From Actinobacteria bacterium IMCC26207 (lineage in GTDB: Bacteria; Actinomycetota; Acidimicrobiia; Acidimicrobiales; Microtrichaceae): a stretch of DNA of 64,000 nucleotides. Positions 33,520 through 42,156 of the stretch are shown here, piece by piece (position 1 is the stretch's first letter; the number at the start of each line of letters is the position of its first letter). Location of the stretch: positions 744,001-808,000 of the forward strand of contig LCZK01000010.1 of the NCBI GenBank assembly GCA_001025035.1, in the 5' to 3' direction. The notes beneath the pieces are model-generated. The model worked only from the letters and a program-made list of their open reading frames with translations. It did no database searches and was not told where the DNA came from. The translations under genes were made by a program, and so were the position numbers.

Positions 33520-35592
33520 TCACTTCTTCGATGCAACCTGAGCGGCGAGCCTGTCGACAAAGGATGCAAGGGGAACGTCACGTTCGACCTCGTTGCCACG
33601 AGGATTGACACCGACTGTTCGGTGCTCAACATCACTCTCTCCAACCACAAGAACGAAGGGCAGCTTCTCGCCCTTGGCGCGGCGAATTCGATTGCCGAGC
33701 GTCTCGTCTGCATCGGCAACTTCAACTCGAAACCCCGCCCCGCGCAACTCAGCTGCGACCTCATGTGCGTAGTCGGCGTGGGCCTCTGACACGGGCAGAA
33801 TCTTGGCCTGCACGGGAGACAACCAGGCTGGAAATGCTCCTGCGTAATGCTCAACGAGCACGGCAAAGAATCGCTCCACTGACCCAAAGAGTGCACGGTG
33901 AATCATGATCGGCCGATGCTTCTCGCCGTCGTTTCCGATGTAGGTCATCTCAAAGCGCTGAGGAAGCTGGAAGTCCACCTGAATCGTCGACATCTGCCAG
34001 GTCCTACCAATCGCATCTCGCGCTTGAACAGAAATCTTGGGACCATAAAAGGCGCCACCACCGGGATCCATGACCAGATCAATATCCATGGCAGTTGCAG
34101 CCGCTCGGAGAGCCTCAGTTGCCTCGTCCCACTCCTCATCGGTGCCGACTGCCTTTTTCTCTGGTTTGGTAGAGAGTTCAAGGTAGAAGTCATCAAGGCC
34201 GTAATCGCGCAGAAGGTCAAGAACGAAGGTCAGAATGGATCCGAGCTCGGCACCCATCTGCTCTTTGGTCGTAAAGATGTGGGCGTCATCTTGGGTCATT
34301 CCTCGCACCCGCGTCAGCCCATGCACGACGCCTGACTTCTCGTAGCGGTACACCGTTCCAAACTCAAACATCCTGAGTGGCAGTTCTCGATACGAACGCT
34401 GCCGGCTCTTAAAGATCAGAATATGAAACGGGCAATTCATTGGTTTGAGGTAATACTGCGTTCCAGTTCCCTGCACCGGTTCAATTACTGCGAGGCCACC
34501 CTCGCCACTTGCTCCAGTATCTACCGCAGAATCAGCATCTACCGCAGAATCAGAATCAGAATCGGCGTGGTTGTGGTCATGGTCGATCTCCATGGGAGGA
34601 AACATGCCGTCGGCGAACCACTGCAAATGCCCGCTGGTCTCGAACAGGTTCGACTTGGTGATATGTGGGGAATAGACAAACTCGTAATCAGCTTGTTCAT
34701 GGCGGACCCGCGAATAGTCCTCCATCAAGCGCCGGATGATGCCACCCTTGGGGTGGAACACGGCCAGACCAGACCCGATCTCTTCGGGGAATGAAAAGAG
34801 ATCAAGTTCGACACCAAGTTTGCGATGATCACGCTTGGCTGCTTCTTCTTGTCGATGCAAATGGGCCGCAAGATCCTTCTTGCTTGCAAAGGCTGCTGCG
34901 TAGATTCGCTGCAGCATGGGATTGAGCTCACTCCCCCGAAAATATGCCCCTCCGTGACGAGTCAGTTTGAAATGCCCGAGACGGCCAGTACTCGGCACAT
35001 GAGGACCGCGACACATGTCCACAAACTCGTCGGTGTTTCGATAGAAGCTGATCTCAGTGCCGCTACCGACTTCACCATCGGCCTCTTCCCCGGCGGCAGC
35101 GAGTTCCATAAACACCCTCTTGTAGGGGTGATCAGCCATGAGTTGAAGTGCAGCGTCTAGCGGCAGTTCAAAGCGCTCAAAGGGCTGATCTGCCGAGATA
35201 ATCTGCCGCATTTTTTCGTCGATGCGTAGAAGATCTTCATCGGCGAAACTCCCACTGCCCGGTAATTCGAAGTCATAGTAAAAGCCGTCCTCGATAGGCG
35301 GGCCACCAGCGAACGTCGCTCCCGGCCACAACTCCAAAACGGCCTGGGCCATGACGTGAGCAGTGGAATGGCGAAGATGCTCCAGTGCTTCGGAATCCCG
35401 ATCAGTAATGATCCGGATCTGCGCACCATCTGGTAGCGGAGCGGACAGGTCCGCTGCTGCACCGTCAACCTCGATGACAAGCGCAGCGCGAGCAAGGCCT
35501 GCGCCGATCGACAAAGCCAGATCGGCGCCTGTGGCACCCGCGTTGAGAGAGCGGGAGGAACCATCAGGCAAGGTGATTGCAATCTCGGACAT
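33520..35592 (-). CDS. thrS: Threonyl-tRNA synthetase
   Basis: Class II synthetase for tRNA-Thr. It has 690 residues from ATG at 35592 (MSEIAITLPDG); a GTG two codons upstream is possible. A TGS domain, the editing domain, zinc-site Cys in LKPMNCPFH, motif 2 FRYEKSGVVHGLTRVRGMTQDDAH (as VYRYEKSG) and the C-terminal anticodon domain are visible. An unusual His/Asp-rich insertion of about 40 residues (DHDHNHADSDSDS...) precedes YYLKPMN; an 18-bp tandem repeat forms part of it. No ribosome-binding site is seen, so leaderless translation is possible. Confidence 0.95.
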   Translation of the reverse strand: MSEIAITLPDGSSRSLNAGATGADLALSIGAGLARAALVIEVDGAAADLSAPLPDGAQIRIITDRDSEALEHLRHSTAHVMAQAVLELWPGATFAGGPPIEDGFYYDFELPGSGSFADEDLLRIDEKMRQIISADQPFERFELPLDAALQLMADHPYKRVFMELAAAGEEADGEVGSGTEISFYRNTDEFVDMCRGPHVPSTGRLGHFKLTRHGGAYFRGSELNPMLQRIYAAAFASKKDLAAHLHRQEEAAKRDHRKLGVELDLFSFPEEIGSGLAVFHPKGGIIRRLMEDYSRVRHEQADYEFVYSPHITKSNLFETSGHLQWFADGMFPPMEIDHDHNHADSDSDSAVDADSAVDTGASGEGGLAVIEPVQGTGTQYYLKPMNCPFHILIFKSRQRSYRELPLRMFEFGTVYRYEKSGVVHGLTRVRGMTQDDAHIFTTKEQMGAELGSILTFVLDLLRDYGLDDFYLELSTKPEKKAVGTDEEWDEATEALRAAATAMDIDLVMDPGGGAFYGPKISVQARDAIGRTWQMSTIQVDFQLPQRFEMTYIGNDGEKHRPIMIHRALFGSVERFFAVLVEHYAGAFPAWLSPVQAKILPVSEAHADYAHEVAAELRGAGFRVEVADADETLGNRIRRAKGEKLPFVLVVGESDVEHRTVGVNPRGNEVERDVPLASFVDRLAAQVASKK
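34519..34554. repeat. 18-bp tandem repeat inside thrS
   Basis: ATCTACCGCAGAATCAG(C/A) at 34519-34536 and 34537-34554, followed by a further ATCAGAATC fragment. It encodes part of the Asp/Ser/Ala insertion in the catalytic domain of ThrRS. Confidence 0.85.
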
Positions 35593-35679
35593 GCACACAA
35601 ACTAGTGGGGACTGTGAAAGCGACTGAAACCAACTGTCGCCGCAGCCTTCTAGGATGTTGGGTTGTGTTCGATCCGACC
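35593..35679. promoter_or_regulatory. Divergent promoter region thrS / SNF2 helicase
   Basis: 87 bases between the divergent thrS and helicase starts must hold both promoters. It marks the end of the 35-kb minus-strand block. No T-box-like structure and no clear -10/-35 pair could be assigned by eye. Confidence 0.45.
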
Positions 35680-38553
35680 ATGCATGCGAGCTTCATCCCG
35701 GGAGACCCTGCTCGTATGGCGCGCTTGGCATTCTGGTCCCTAGAGACCCAGATCGATCTCAACGAGACTGCTGATCCAACTAGTGCTCATCTCACTAGTG
35801 CTCATCCAACTAGTGATGGGCCAACAACCAGTCCTGAAGATGCGGAATCAGTTCGAGTCCTTCTACCATCCGATTCAGGGATCGTTGAACAACTCGTCCC
35901 TGCGCAGGTATTCGATGTGGCCACCGTTCTTGATCAACTCGTACGCCTTCACCTAGACGACCCAGCTGTTTCGCCCAGCCTTCAGGCTTGGGCGCTCGTA
36001 GCTCGCACGGCCCTAGAACTGATTGCAAAGGGTCGGATTCAGCCGGGAATCTCAGAGAGTGGCCAGGACGCTTGGGCTATTGGGCCGTTAGATGAACGAG
36101 ATCGCCAGGTGCGCGCAGCCCTAGCCGGCTGGATTCCCCCAACTGCGCACTGTGTCGCTCTTGACAGTGCGACATCTTCTTTACGGGCCAACAGAGCTCC
36201 TAGCGAGCAGCCTGACGGCGAGGCGTCAACTCAGATCAGCCAACTGCGAATGATGACAGCGGAAGAGGCAGTGACAGGCATGTACGCAGCGATTGCAGAT
36301 TCGCTCCCTAGAACAGCCGCTGCTGGCACAGTTTCTCGGCAGCGCGCCTGGCACAGTCGGGCATCGGTTGACGTATCAAGTCTGCGGCCATACCTAGTGG
36401 GGTCTGATGCTGCTGAGCGCACGATTGTGGGCCTGCGACTCAGCCTTCCCACCGAGGAAGAGGCTCCATTCACCATCAGACTGCAGGTGCGTTCGGCCGT
36501 CGACCCTTCTCAAGTGGCCGATGCCGCAGACCTATGGGCGGGAACTGCGATTGGGTTCGATGAACATGCAGAGTCAGATCTGTTGTTGGCATTGCGGCGA
36601 GGTGCACGTCTGTTTCCGCCGCTCGCAGAGCTTCTCAATCAGGCGCAACCCGTTGGTCTTGAAGTGGACGACGCACAGGGAATGGCGCTGTTTGGATCCT
36701 TAGCTACTGACCTCGGCGGGGCCGGAATCGAGGTGCTTATTCCGAGTGCAATGACCTCCAAGTTGAGGGCCACTGCCCATGCAGAGCCGCCTCCGGGGAC
36801 TGGCGACCAGCCGCCAACCTTTGATTTAGCAACCGTTTGTGAACTCACTTGGAAGGCAACTCTTGACGGCGAGCCAGTCTCTGAAGAGGAACTCTCGGCC
36901 CTAGCAGCTAGCCGGCGGCCGCTCGTGCGACTTCGAGGTTCTTGGGTGGTAGTCGACCCCTCGGTTGTGGCAAAGCTCGGCCGGAGGGACAAGCTGTCGG
37001 CTACTGACACGCTGGCCGCCGCTCTTGGCGGAACTGTCACCATCGAGGATGAACCCGTAGAGATTACGGTTGGCGGTGCGGCAGCCGAGTTTGCCGACCG
37101 CTTAAGGTCAGCCTCTAGGCCGCACGAATTGCCAGAACCAGAGGGATTAGTCGCAACCCTGCGCCCCTATCAGCGACGCGGGGTTGCCTGGCTAAGCGAG
37201 ATGGTCAAAATCGGCCTCGGCGGAGTGCTTGCCGACGACATGGGCCTGGGCAAGACCATCCAACTTATTGCTCTGCATCTGCATCGCCTTGAGCAGGCAA
37301 CGGGCCCGACCTTGGTGGTTTGTCCCGCATCTCTCGTCGGAAACTGGCAGCGTGAGGTAGCCCGATTCGCTCCCTCGCTGAAAGTACACCGGTATCACGG
37401 CTCACAGCGCTCGATCAAAGATGTCGGTCGCGGCGACATTGTGCTCACCACGTACGGGATTCTTCGACGAGATTGCGACCAACTCGCTCAGCAACATTGG
37501 GGAATTCTGGTCGCAGACGAGGCCCAGCAGGTCAAGAACCCCTACTCCTCAACGGCGAAGGCGCTGCGGCGGATCCCCGCTGATGCCCGTATTGCTATGA
37601 CTGGAACCCCAGTCGAGAACCGCATGACAGAACTCTGGGCGCTGCTGGATTGGACAACCCCCGGCCTGCTTGGCTCACTCGAGACATTTCGTCGCACGAT
37701 CGCGATTCCCGTGGAGCGTGATCGAGACGAGCTCACAACTGAGCGTTTTGCCCGGCTGCTCTCGCCATTTCTTTTGCGTCGCAGGAAGGAGGACCCGGAG
37801 ATTGCGCCGGAGCTTCCTCCCAAGACCGAAACCGACCATCCAGTTACTCTCAGCAGCGAACAAGCCGGTTTGTACCGCGCTGTTGTTGAAGAGATCTTGG
37901 AGTCAATTGAGCGCGCCGAGGGAATGGCCCGACGAGGTCTTGTGCTGAAACTGCTCACCGCACTGAAACAAATCTGCAATCACCCGGCGCAGTACCTGCG
38001 TCAGCCGGGACCGCTCTTAGGCCGATCTGGCAAGCTCGAGTTGTTTGAAGAACTCGTCTCGGCAATTACTGATGCCGGTGATTCCACCTTGGTGTTTACC
38101 CAATACGTAGTCATGGGCCAACTCCTCATGACACGACTTGCAGAAATGGGAATACCGGCTCAGTTCCTTCAGGGCTCGCTCTCCTTGCGCGCCAGATCAG
38201 AGATGGTAGATAAGTTCCAAGCTGGCGAGTTCCCGGTGTTTATTATCTCGCTGAAAGCCGGCGGAATAGGCCTGAACCTGACCCGAGCAACCCACGTGGT
38301 GCACTACGACCGCTGGTGGAACCCAGCTGTAGAGAATCAGGCCTCGGATCGTGCCTGGCGAATCGGCCAAGACCGGCCAGTTCAGATTCATCGCCTGATT
38401 TCTGATGGCACGATCGAGGACAGAATTGCCACTGTTCTGAGCCAGAAACAAGCACTTGCCGAGGCTGTGGTGAGCGGCGGGGAAGCCTGGTTGACCGAAC
38501 TGAGCACGGCCGAACTCGGAGACCTTGTGCGCCTCGGAGGAGAGGATTCCTAG
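35680..38553 (+). CDS. SNF2-family DEAD/DEAH helicase (HepA/RapA-like)
   Basis: DNA translocase of the bacterial SNF2 family. It has about 957 residues from ATG at 35680 (MHASFIPGDPARMARLAFW). The N-terminal half is an SNF2-associated bacterial domain. The helicase core shows GVLADDMGLGKTIQLI (motif I), VADEAQQVKN (II), MTGTPVENRMTELWALLDW (III), then GIGLNLTRATHVVHYDRWWNPA and QASDRAWRIGQ (V-VI). An N-terminal HLTSAHPTSD stretch stems from a 15-bp tandem repeat. The stop overlaps the SWIM gene start by one base. The pair may act in chromatin-like remodelling or transcription recycling. Confidence 0.92.
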   Translation: MHASFIPGDPARMARLAFWSLETQIDLNETADPTSAHLTSAHPTSDGPTTSPEDAESVRVLLPSDSGIVEQLVPAQVFDVATVLDQLVRLHLDDPAVSPSLQAWALVARTALELIAKGRIQPGISESGQDAWAIGPLDERDRQVRAALAGWIPPTAHCVALDSATSSLRANRAPSEQPDGEASTQISQLRMMTAEEAVTGMYAAIADSLPRTAAAGTVSRQRAWHSRASVDVSSLRPYLVGSDAAERTIVGLRLSLPTEEEAPFTIRLQVRSAVDPSQVADAADLWAGTAIGFDEHAESDLLLALRRGARLFPPLAELLNQAQPVGLEVDDAQGMALFGSLATDLGGAGIEVLIPSAMTSKLRATAHAEPPPGTGDQPPTFDLATVCELTWKATLDGEPVSEEELSALAASRRPLVRLRGSWVVVDPSVVAKLGRRDKLSATDTLAAALGGTVTIEDEPVEITVGGAAAEFADRLRSASRPHELPEPEGLVATLRPYQRRGVAWLSEMVKIGLGGVLADDMGLGKTIQLIALHLHRLEQATGPTLVVCPASLVGNWQREVARFAPSLKVHRYHGSQRSIKDVGRGDIVLTTYGILRRDCDQLAQQHWGILVADEAQQVKNPYSSTAKALRRIPADARIAMTGTPVENRMTELWALLDWTTPGLLGSLETFRRTIAIPVERDRDELTTERFARLLSPFLLRRRKEDPEIAPELPPKTETDHPVTLSSEQAGLYRAVVEEILESIERAEGMARRGLVLKLLTALKQICNHPAQYLRQPGPLLGRSGKLELFEELVSAITDAGDSTLVFTQYVVMGQLLMTRLAEMGIPAQFLQGSLSLRARSEMVDKFQAGEFPVFIISLKAGGIGLNLTRATHVVHYDRWWNPAVENQASDRAWRIGQDRPVQIHRLISDGTIEDRIATVLSQKQALAEAVVSGGEAWLTELSTAELGDLVRLGGEDS
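35776..35820. repeat. 15-bp tandem repeat, three copies, coding
   Basis: CCAACTAGTGCTCAT and variants at 35776-35790, 35791-35805 and 35806-35820, encoding Thr-Ser-Ala-His repeats near the N-terminus of the SNF2 helicase. Confidence 0.85.
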
Positions 38554-39782
38554 TGAACCCAACCGAGGAGTTAGGACGCAGATTTTGGGGACGAGCTTGG
38601 ATTAGTTCGCTTGAAGCCCGAGGCAACGGCAACGAGACCCGATTGCAGCGCGGCCGGTCCGATGCACGACGTGGTGCCGTCCACGAACTCACCCTGAACT
38701 CGGGCCATATTGCCGCCCGAGTTGTAGGAGCCCATGGCGAGATCTTTGCGCTCGATATTGCTGTTCGACCGCTGGCACAATCGGAGTGGGAACAAGTTGC
38801 AGATGCCGTGGCAGGCAAAGCTGTGCACCTAGCTGCCCTACTTGATGGCGAACTGCATGCGGGGGTCGTGGACGATGCGCTCGCCGTTGAAGTTCAGCTA
38901 CTTCCCCAGATGTCAGAGCTTCGCCCCGACTGCACCTGCGATGAATGGAACGAGCCATGCAGGCATGCCGCCGCAGCGTGTTTTGTGGTGGCTGAAGAAG
39001 TGGACCGCGACCCATTCGCACTTTTCTTGCTGCGCGGCATGGCCCGTGAGGAGTTCATCTCGCTAGTGCGAACTAGGCGGGCGGCGGCTGCTGGCACAGT
39101 GATTGCGCCCCAGCGCCAGGAGGCACCCGCTGGGGTACTCGCCCAGGACGCGTGGCGGGGCCACCAACTGAATGACCCGCTGCTCGCTCCCCCAGAGATT
39201 GTCCATACGCGGCGGCTCACGCATGCCTCGCACGGACCGGGCCGATACTCACCCTGGGATGCACAGATTCCGGCCCAACATAAGGTCAGTACCGAGCGAG
39301 TAGACGCGCTTGCTCTGGACGCAGTCGAACGAGCCTGGTCAATGATTGTGGATGCCCAGCCATCTGGCCTCGACAGCAGCGCAACAGCCGATCTTGCTCG
39401 ACGAGCTACTTTGGCCGGGTCAGTCCTAGCCATTGCTGAACTCGCGGACTATGCGGGCGTGACACCTCAACGCCTAACGGCTTGGGCTCGAGCTTGGGAT
39501 ATGGCTGGCGATGACGGCGTTGCCGTGATTGCCGATTCCGATTCTTGGTCCACAGACCAGCAACTGTTAGCCGAAGGAAGGCAACGCCTAGTCGAGATGG
39601 GCCACTCCCAAAGGTCAATCGCGTTGAACTATCACAGCCTTCGAATGAGTGAAGGCCTGCTCCTTGTTATCGGCCCGGATCAGAGGTGGTATCGACTTGC
39701 TGGTTCGGGGTTACGCCAAGACATGCGCTTAGAAGAGCCACCATCTGAAGACATTCGAGACCTGATTGAGGAACCAACATGA
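38553..39782 (+). CDS. SWIM zinc-finger protein paired with SNF2 helicase
   Basis: A 409-residue protein starting with GTG at 38553, whose G is the last base of the helicase TAG stop. GGAGGAGAGG lies just upstream as ribosome-binding site. The N-terminal part (RFWGRAWISSLEARG) and the SWIM motif CTCDEWNEPCRHAAA (CxC...CxH) are clear. The middle is Ala/Arg-rich, and the C-terminus carries a possible helix-turn-helix (LAELADYAGVTPQRLTAWARAW). SWIM proteins regularly sit next to SNF2 helicases and probably help them bind DNA or protein; that role is inferred. Confidence 0.88.
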   Translation: MNPTEELGRRFWGRAWISSLEARGNGNETRLQRGRSDARRGAVHELTLNSGHIAARVVGAHGEIFALDIAVRPLAQSEWEQVADAVAGKAVHLAALLDGELHAGVVDDALAVEVQLLPQMSELRPDCTCDEWNEPCRHAAAACFVVAEEVDRDPFALFLLRGMAREEFISLVRTRRAAAAGTVIAPQRQEAPAGVLAQDAWRGHQLNDPLLAPPEIVHTRRLTHASHGPGRYSPWDAQIPAQHKVSTERVDALALDAVERAWSMIVDAQPSGLDSSATADLARRATLAGSVLAIAELADYAGVTPQRLTAWARAWDMAGDDGVAVIADSDSWSTDQQLLAEGRQRLVEMGHSQRSIALNYHSLRMSEGLLLVIGPDQRWYRLAGSGLRQDMRLEEPPSEDIRDLIEEPT

Positions 39783-39822
39783 TCTTCCTCGAATCTACCC
39801 CTGCGGCCTGAGCAGCTGATGC

Positions 39823-39869
39823 TTGAGAGTTCTAGGCCGTTGAGACTGCTAGGCCGTTGAGAGTTCTAG
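39823..39869. repeat. 17-bp tandem repeat over the plsC stop codon
   Basis: TTGAGAGTTCTAGGCCG (39823-39839), TTGAGACTGCTAGGCCG (39840-39856) and TTGAGAGTTCTAG (39857-39869). Each copy holds CTA, read as TAG on the minus strand; the middle one is the plsC stop (39849-39851). CGGCCT at 39804-39809 can pair with AGGCCG of the first copy, which may help terminate the convergent helicase-SWIM transcript. Confidence 0.88.
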
Positions 39870-40772
39870 CTCAAAGGGCAGATCAAGCTTGCGAGTCTTG
39901 ATTGCAGCAGCCGAGGACCTGCGATCAACCCCATCGGCCTCGACCATGATTGTTACGGGTCGCTCAGAAGCCGCCGAGGCAACAACCACGGTTGGCCTGT
40001 GAGTAGCAGTGGCCGACTCTTTGGTCTTGCGGCGAACTGGCAAGTCCACCACTTCGGCTAGACGCTCTGAAGACACAACCTCGGCCTGGGTTCCCGCTTC
40101 TGCCACAGGCTTTGTGGCATAAGTATTGACGTACTGCTGACCAGATAGATTGCGAATCTCGAACATCACCTCGTCTGTAATTTGCCGCAGAACAAGACGG
40201 TCATTCGCCCGATCAAGATAGCGTTCTACCGAGATTGGTTTGCCAAAGCGCAGATGCACACGGCGAAAGAATTTCGGCAGCCGAGCATCTGCAGGTTGAA
40301 CAAGGTCACTACCCACGATACCCACGGGCACGATCGGGGAATTTGTATTGAGCGCCAAACGCGCAATGCCGGTATGGCCCTTATGTAGGTGACCATCTCG
40401 GGCTCTCGTTCCCTCGGGGTAAATACCAAAGAGCTCACCCGAAGTCAGGACTCGAGCGGCGGCATCAAGAGCACGCTGCGCAGCGTCTCCACCTGAACGA
40501 TCAATTGGAATCATGCCGATAGCTGGAAACAGGTACTTCGTTTTCCAGTCATCCATGTACTCGGCTTTGCCCACATAGGTCATGCGGCGACCCAAGCAGA
40601 GCGGCACAAAGAAGGAGTCAAGTACCGAGATGTGATTCGGGGCAATGATCGCAGCACCGTTGGTTGGCACGTTCTCCAAACCCTCGGTGGTGACGTTCCA
40701 CAAGTACCGGAACGGTGGGGTCAACAAAAGACGGGCAGCCACTTGCATTTTGCCGGCGTCTCTGTGGTCCAT
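39849..40772 (-). CDS. plsC: 1-acyl-sn-glycerol-3-phosphate acyltransferase (PlsC family)
   Basis: Membrane-associated acyltransferase converting lysophosphatidic to phosphatidic acid. The 307 residues contain NHISVLDSFF (H-x4-D, motif I), FGIYPEGTRARDGHLHKG (motif III) and SPIVPVGIVGSD (motif IV). About 85 C-terminal residues are polar and probably disordered, an addition to the usual length near 220-240. ATG at 40772 or at Met9 are both possible. It follows mshC after 72 gene-free bases. Confidence 0.9.
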   Translation of the reverse strand: MDHRDAGKMQVAARLLLTPPFRYLWNVTTEGLENVPTNGAAIIAPNHISVLDSFFVPLCLGRRMTYVGKAEYMDDWKTKYLFPAIGMIPIDRSGGDAAQRALDAAARVLTSGELFGIYPEGTRARDGHLHKGHTGIARLALNTNSPIVPVGIVGSDLVQPADARLPKFFRRVHLRFGKPISVERYLDRANDRLVLRQITDEVMFEIRNLSGQQYVNTYATKPVAEAGTQAEVVSSERLAEVVDLPVRRKTKESATATHRPTVVVASAASERPVTIMVEADGVDRRSSAAAIKTRKLDLPFELELSTA

Positions 40773-40844
40773 TACTACCTCTCGTCAAGCCCTTTACGAA
40801 TCCTATATCGCGCCCCCCGTCAGAGGCGCCTGAGTTGACAGAAT

Positions 40845-42041
40845 TCACACAGGGTCGCCTGTGAGCAACACAGGACGAGTCAAGTCGACTCCAAGCAATT
40901 GGGCAGCCTGTTGGACATCTTCTCCGGCTGCAGCTGCTACATCAATGGCAAGGAGCGCCGCCGGCGTGTCTAGATCAGCATCTAGGGCAGTGCGGACTTG
41001 ATCGAGGGCCGGGGGCGCTGGGTTAGCCGGCACAGAATTAGCCGGCACAGAATTAGCCGCTGACGCAGAACTCGCTGCAACCCAAGCCAACAGGCGCGTG
41101 GTGGCTTGAGACATGAGCGAGTCATGCCATTCCCAACTGCTGCGGTAGTGATGACTTAAACAGGCGAGCCGTATAGCCCGAGGGTCCCAAGTGAGCGAGA
41201 GGTCCGAAACGAACACTAGGTTGCCGAGAGACTTTGACATCTTCTCGCCGTCCATACGAACCATTGCCTGATGCATCCAGTGGCGTACAAGCGGTTCACC
41301 TGTTGCTGCTTCTGATTGTGCTGCTTCACATTCGTGATGGGGAAAGATCAGGTCCGATCCCCCGCCGTGCAAGTCGATCGAGGTACCCAACTCGCGAAGG
41401 CACAGCGCAGAACACTCAATATGCCAACCGGGTCGACCAGGACCCCAGAGGGAATCCCATGCAGGTTCATCCGGCTGGCTCGGTTGCCAGAGCACAAAGT
41501 CAAGTGGATCGCGCTTATGCGGGTCATCGGGGTTGCCGCCGCGCTCCTTTGCCAACAGGAGCATCTCGTCACGGTTCAAATGACTGATCTGGCCAAATTT
41601 AGGGAATTTGGAGACCTCGAAGTACACCGCGCCGCCCGCCTGATAGGCAAAGCCTTGGTCAAGCACCATGCCGATGAAGCCCCGTATGTCAGCTATTGCA
41701 GAGGTTGCTCGCGGCTCAGACCACGCAGGCAGCATCTCGAGTCGCTCCATGTCTGCATCGAAGCGAGCAAGCTCCGAAGCAGCAAGATCTAGGTAGTGCA
41801 CGCCCAACTCTTTTGCTTTCGGCAAAATGCTGTCATCAACATCGGTGATGTTTCGTACGCATCGGGTTTCGTGGCCAAGATCTCGCAGTCTGCGTTGCAA
41901 GACGTCATAGGTCAGGTAGGTCGCAGCATGCCCAAGATGAGTGGAGTCATAGGGCGTAATTCCGCATGTGTACATCGTAACGATGTGATCGGGGGGATCG
42001 AAGGGAACGATTTGTTGGCGGGCAGTGTCGTACAAGAGCAC
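40845..42041 (-). CDS. mshC: L-cysteine:1D-myo-inosityl 2-amino-2-deoxy-alpha-D-glucopyranoside ligase MshC
   Basis: Mycothiol biosynthesis enzyme joining Cys to GlcN-Ins, evolved from cysteinyl-tRNA synthetase. The 398 residues carry YTCGITPYDSTHLGHAATYLTYD. The CGITPYD-(A/S)THLGHA form is diagnostic for MshC against CysS. HLGH and KMSKS class I motifs are intact; FPHHECEAAQSEA provides zinc and substrate residues. The anticodon domain of CysS is missing, as expected. The start is GTG at 42041. The C-terminal linker has an NSVPANSVPANPA duplication. Confidence 0.92.
   Translation of the reverse strand: MLLYDTARQQIVPFDPPDHIVTMYTCGITPYDSTHLGHAATYLTYDVLQRRLRDLGHETRCVRNITDVDDSILPKAKELGVHYLDLAASELARFDADMERLEMLPAWSEPRATSAIADIRGFIGMVLDQGFAYQAGGAVYFEVSKFPKFGQISHLNRDEMLLLAKERGGNPDDPHKRDPLDFVLWQPSQPDEPAWDSLWGPGRPGWHIECSALCLRELGTSIDLHGGGSDLIFPHHECEAAQSEAATGEPLVRHWMHQAMVRMDGEKMSKSLGNLVFVSDLSLTWDPRAIRLACLSHHYRSSWEWHDSLMSQATTRLLAWVAASSASAANSVPANSVPANPAPPALDQVRTALDADLDTPAALLAIDVAAAAGEDVQQAAQLLGVDLTRPVLLTGDPV
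41023..41060. repeat. 15-bp tandem repeat inside mshC
   Basis: TTAGCCGGCACAGAA at 41023-41037 and 41038-41052 with a partial third copy, encoding the NSVPA repeat in the MshC linker. Confidence 0.85.
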
Positions 42042-42118
42042 GGCATGAGGTTACAAGGCTCAGAGGAAGCCGAATAGTCGTCTCGGCCACATGCAAAATG
42101 CGCTGCGCTTCAGTATGT

Positions 42119-42156
42119 GAATCAGGCGGCTCGGGAATCAGGCGGCTCAGGAATCA
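42119..42156. repeat. 16-bp tandem repeat over a stop codon
   Basis: GAATCAGGCGGCTC(G/A)G at 42119-42134 and 42135-42150, then GAATCA at 42151-42156. Each copy contains TCA, read as TGA on the minus strand. The third copy supplies the stop codon of the PIG-L gene (42154-42156), so two further copies follow that stop in the mshC leader region. Confidence 0.88.

Noticed and set aside
34655-34672. LexA-like CGAAC-GTTCG motif inside thrS
   Set aside because: Half-sites are separated by 2 rather than 4 bases and lie mid-gene.
35605-35679. Longer N-terminus for the SNF2 helicase
   Set aside because: The extra 25 residues are unlike the family start and would consume most of the divergent promoter region; ATG at 35680 fits better, though GTG at 35665 is not excluded.
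35593-35679. T-box riboswitch before thrS
   Set aside because: The gap is only 87 bases and shows no T-box sequence; a tRNA-sensing leader would not fit.
38243-38818. 191-residue minus-strand frame across the helicase-SWIM junction
   Set aside because: It spans two clear plus-strand genes and has no domain or ribosome-binding site.
40845-42041. Cysteinyl-tRNA synthetase
   Set aside because: CGITPYDSTHLGHA and the absent anticodon domain identify MshC instead.
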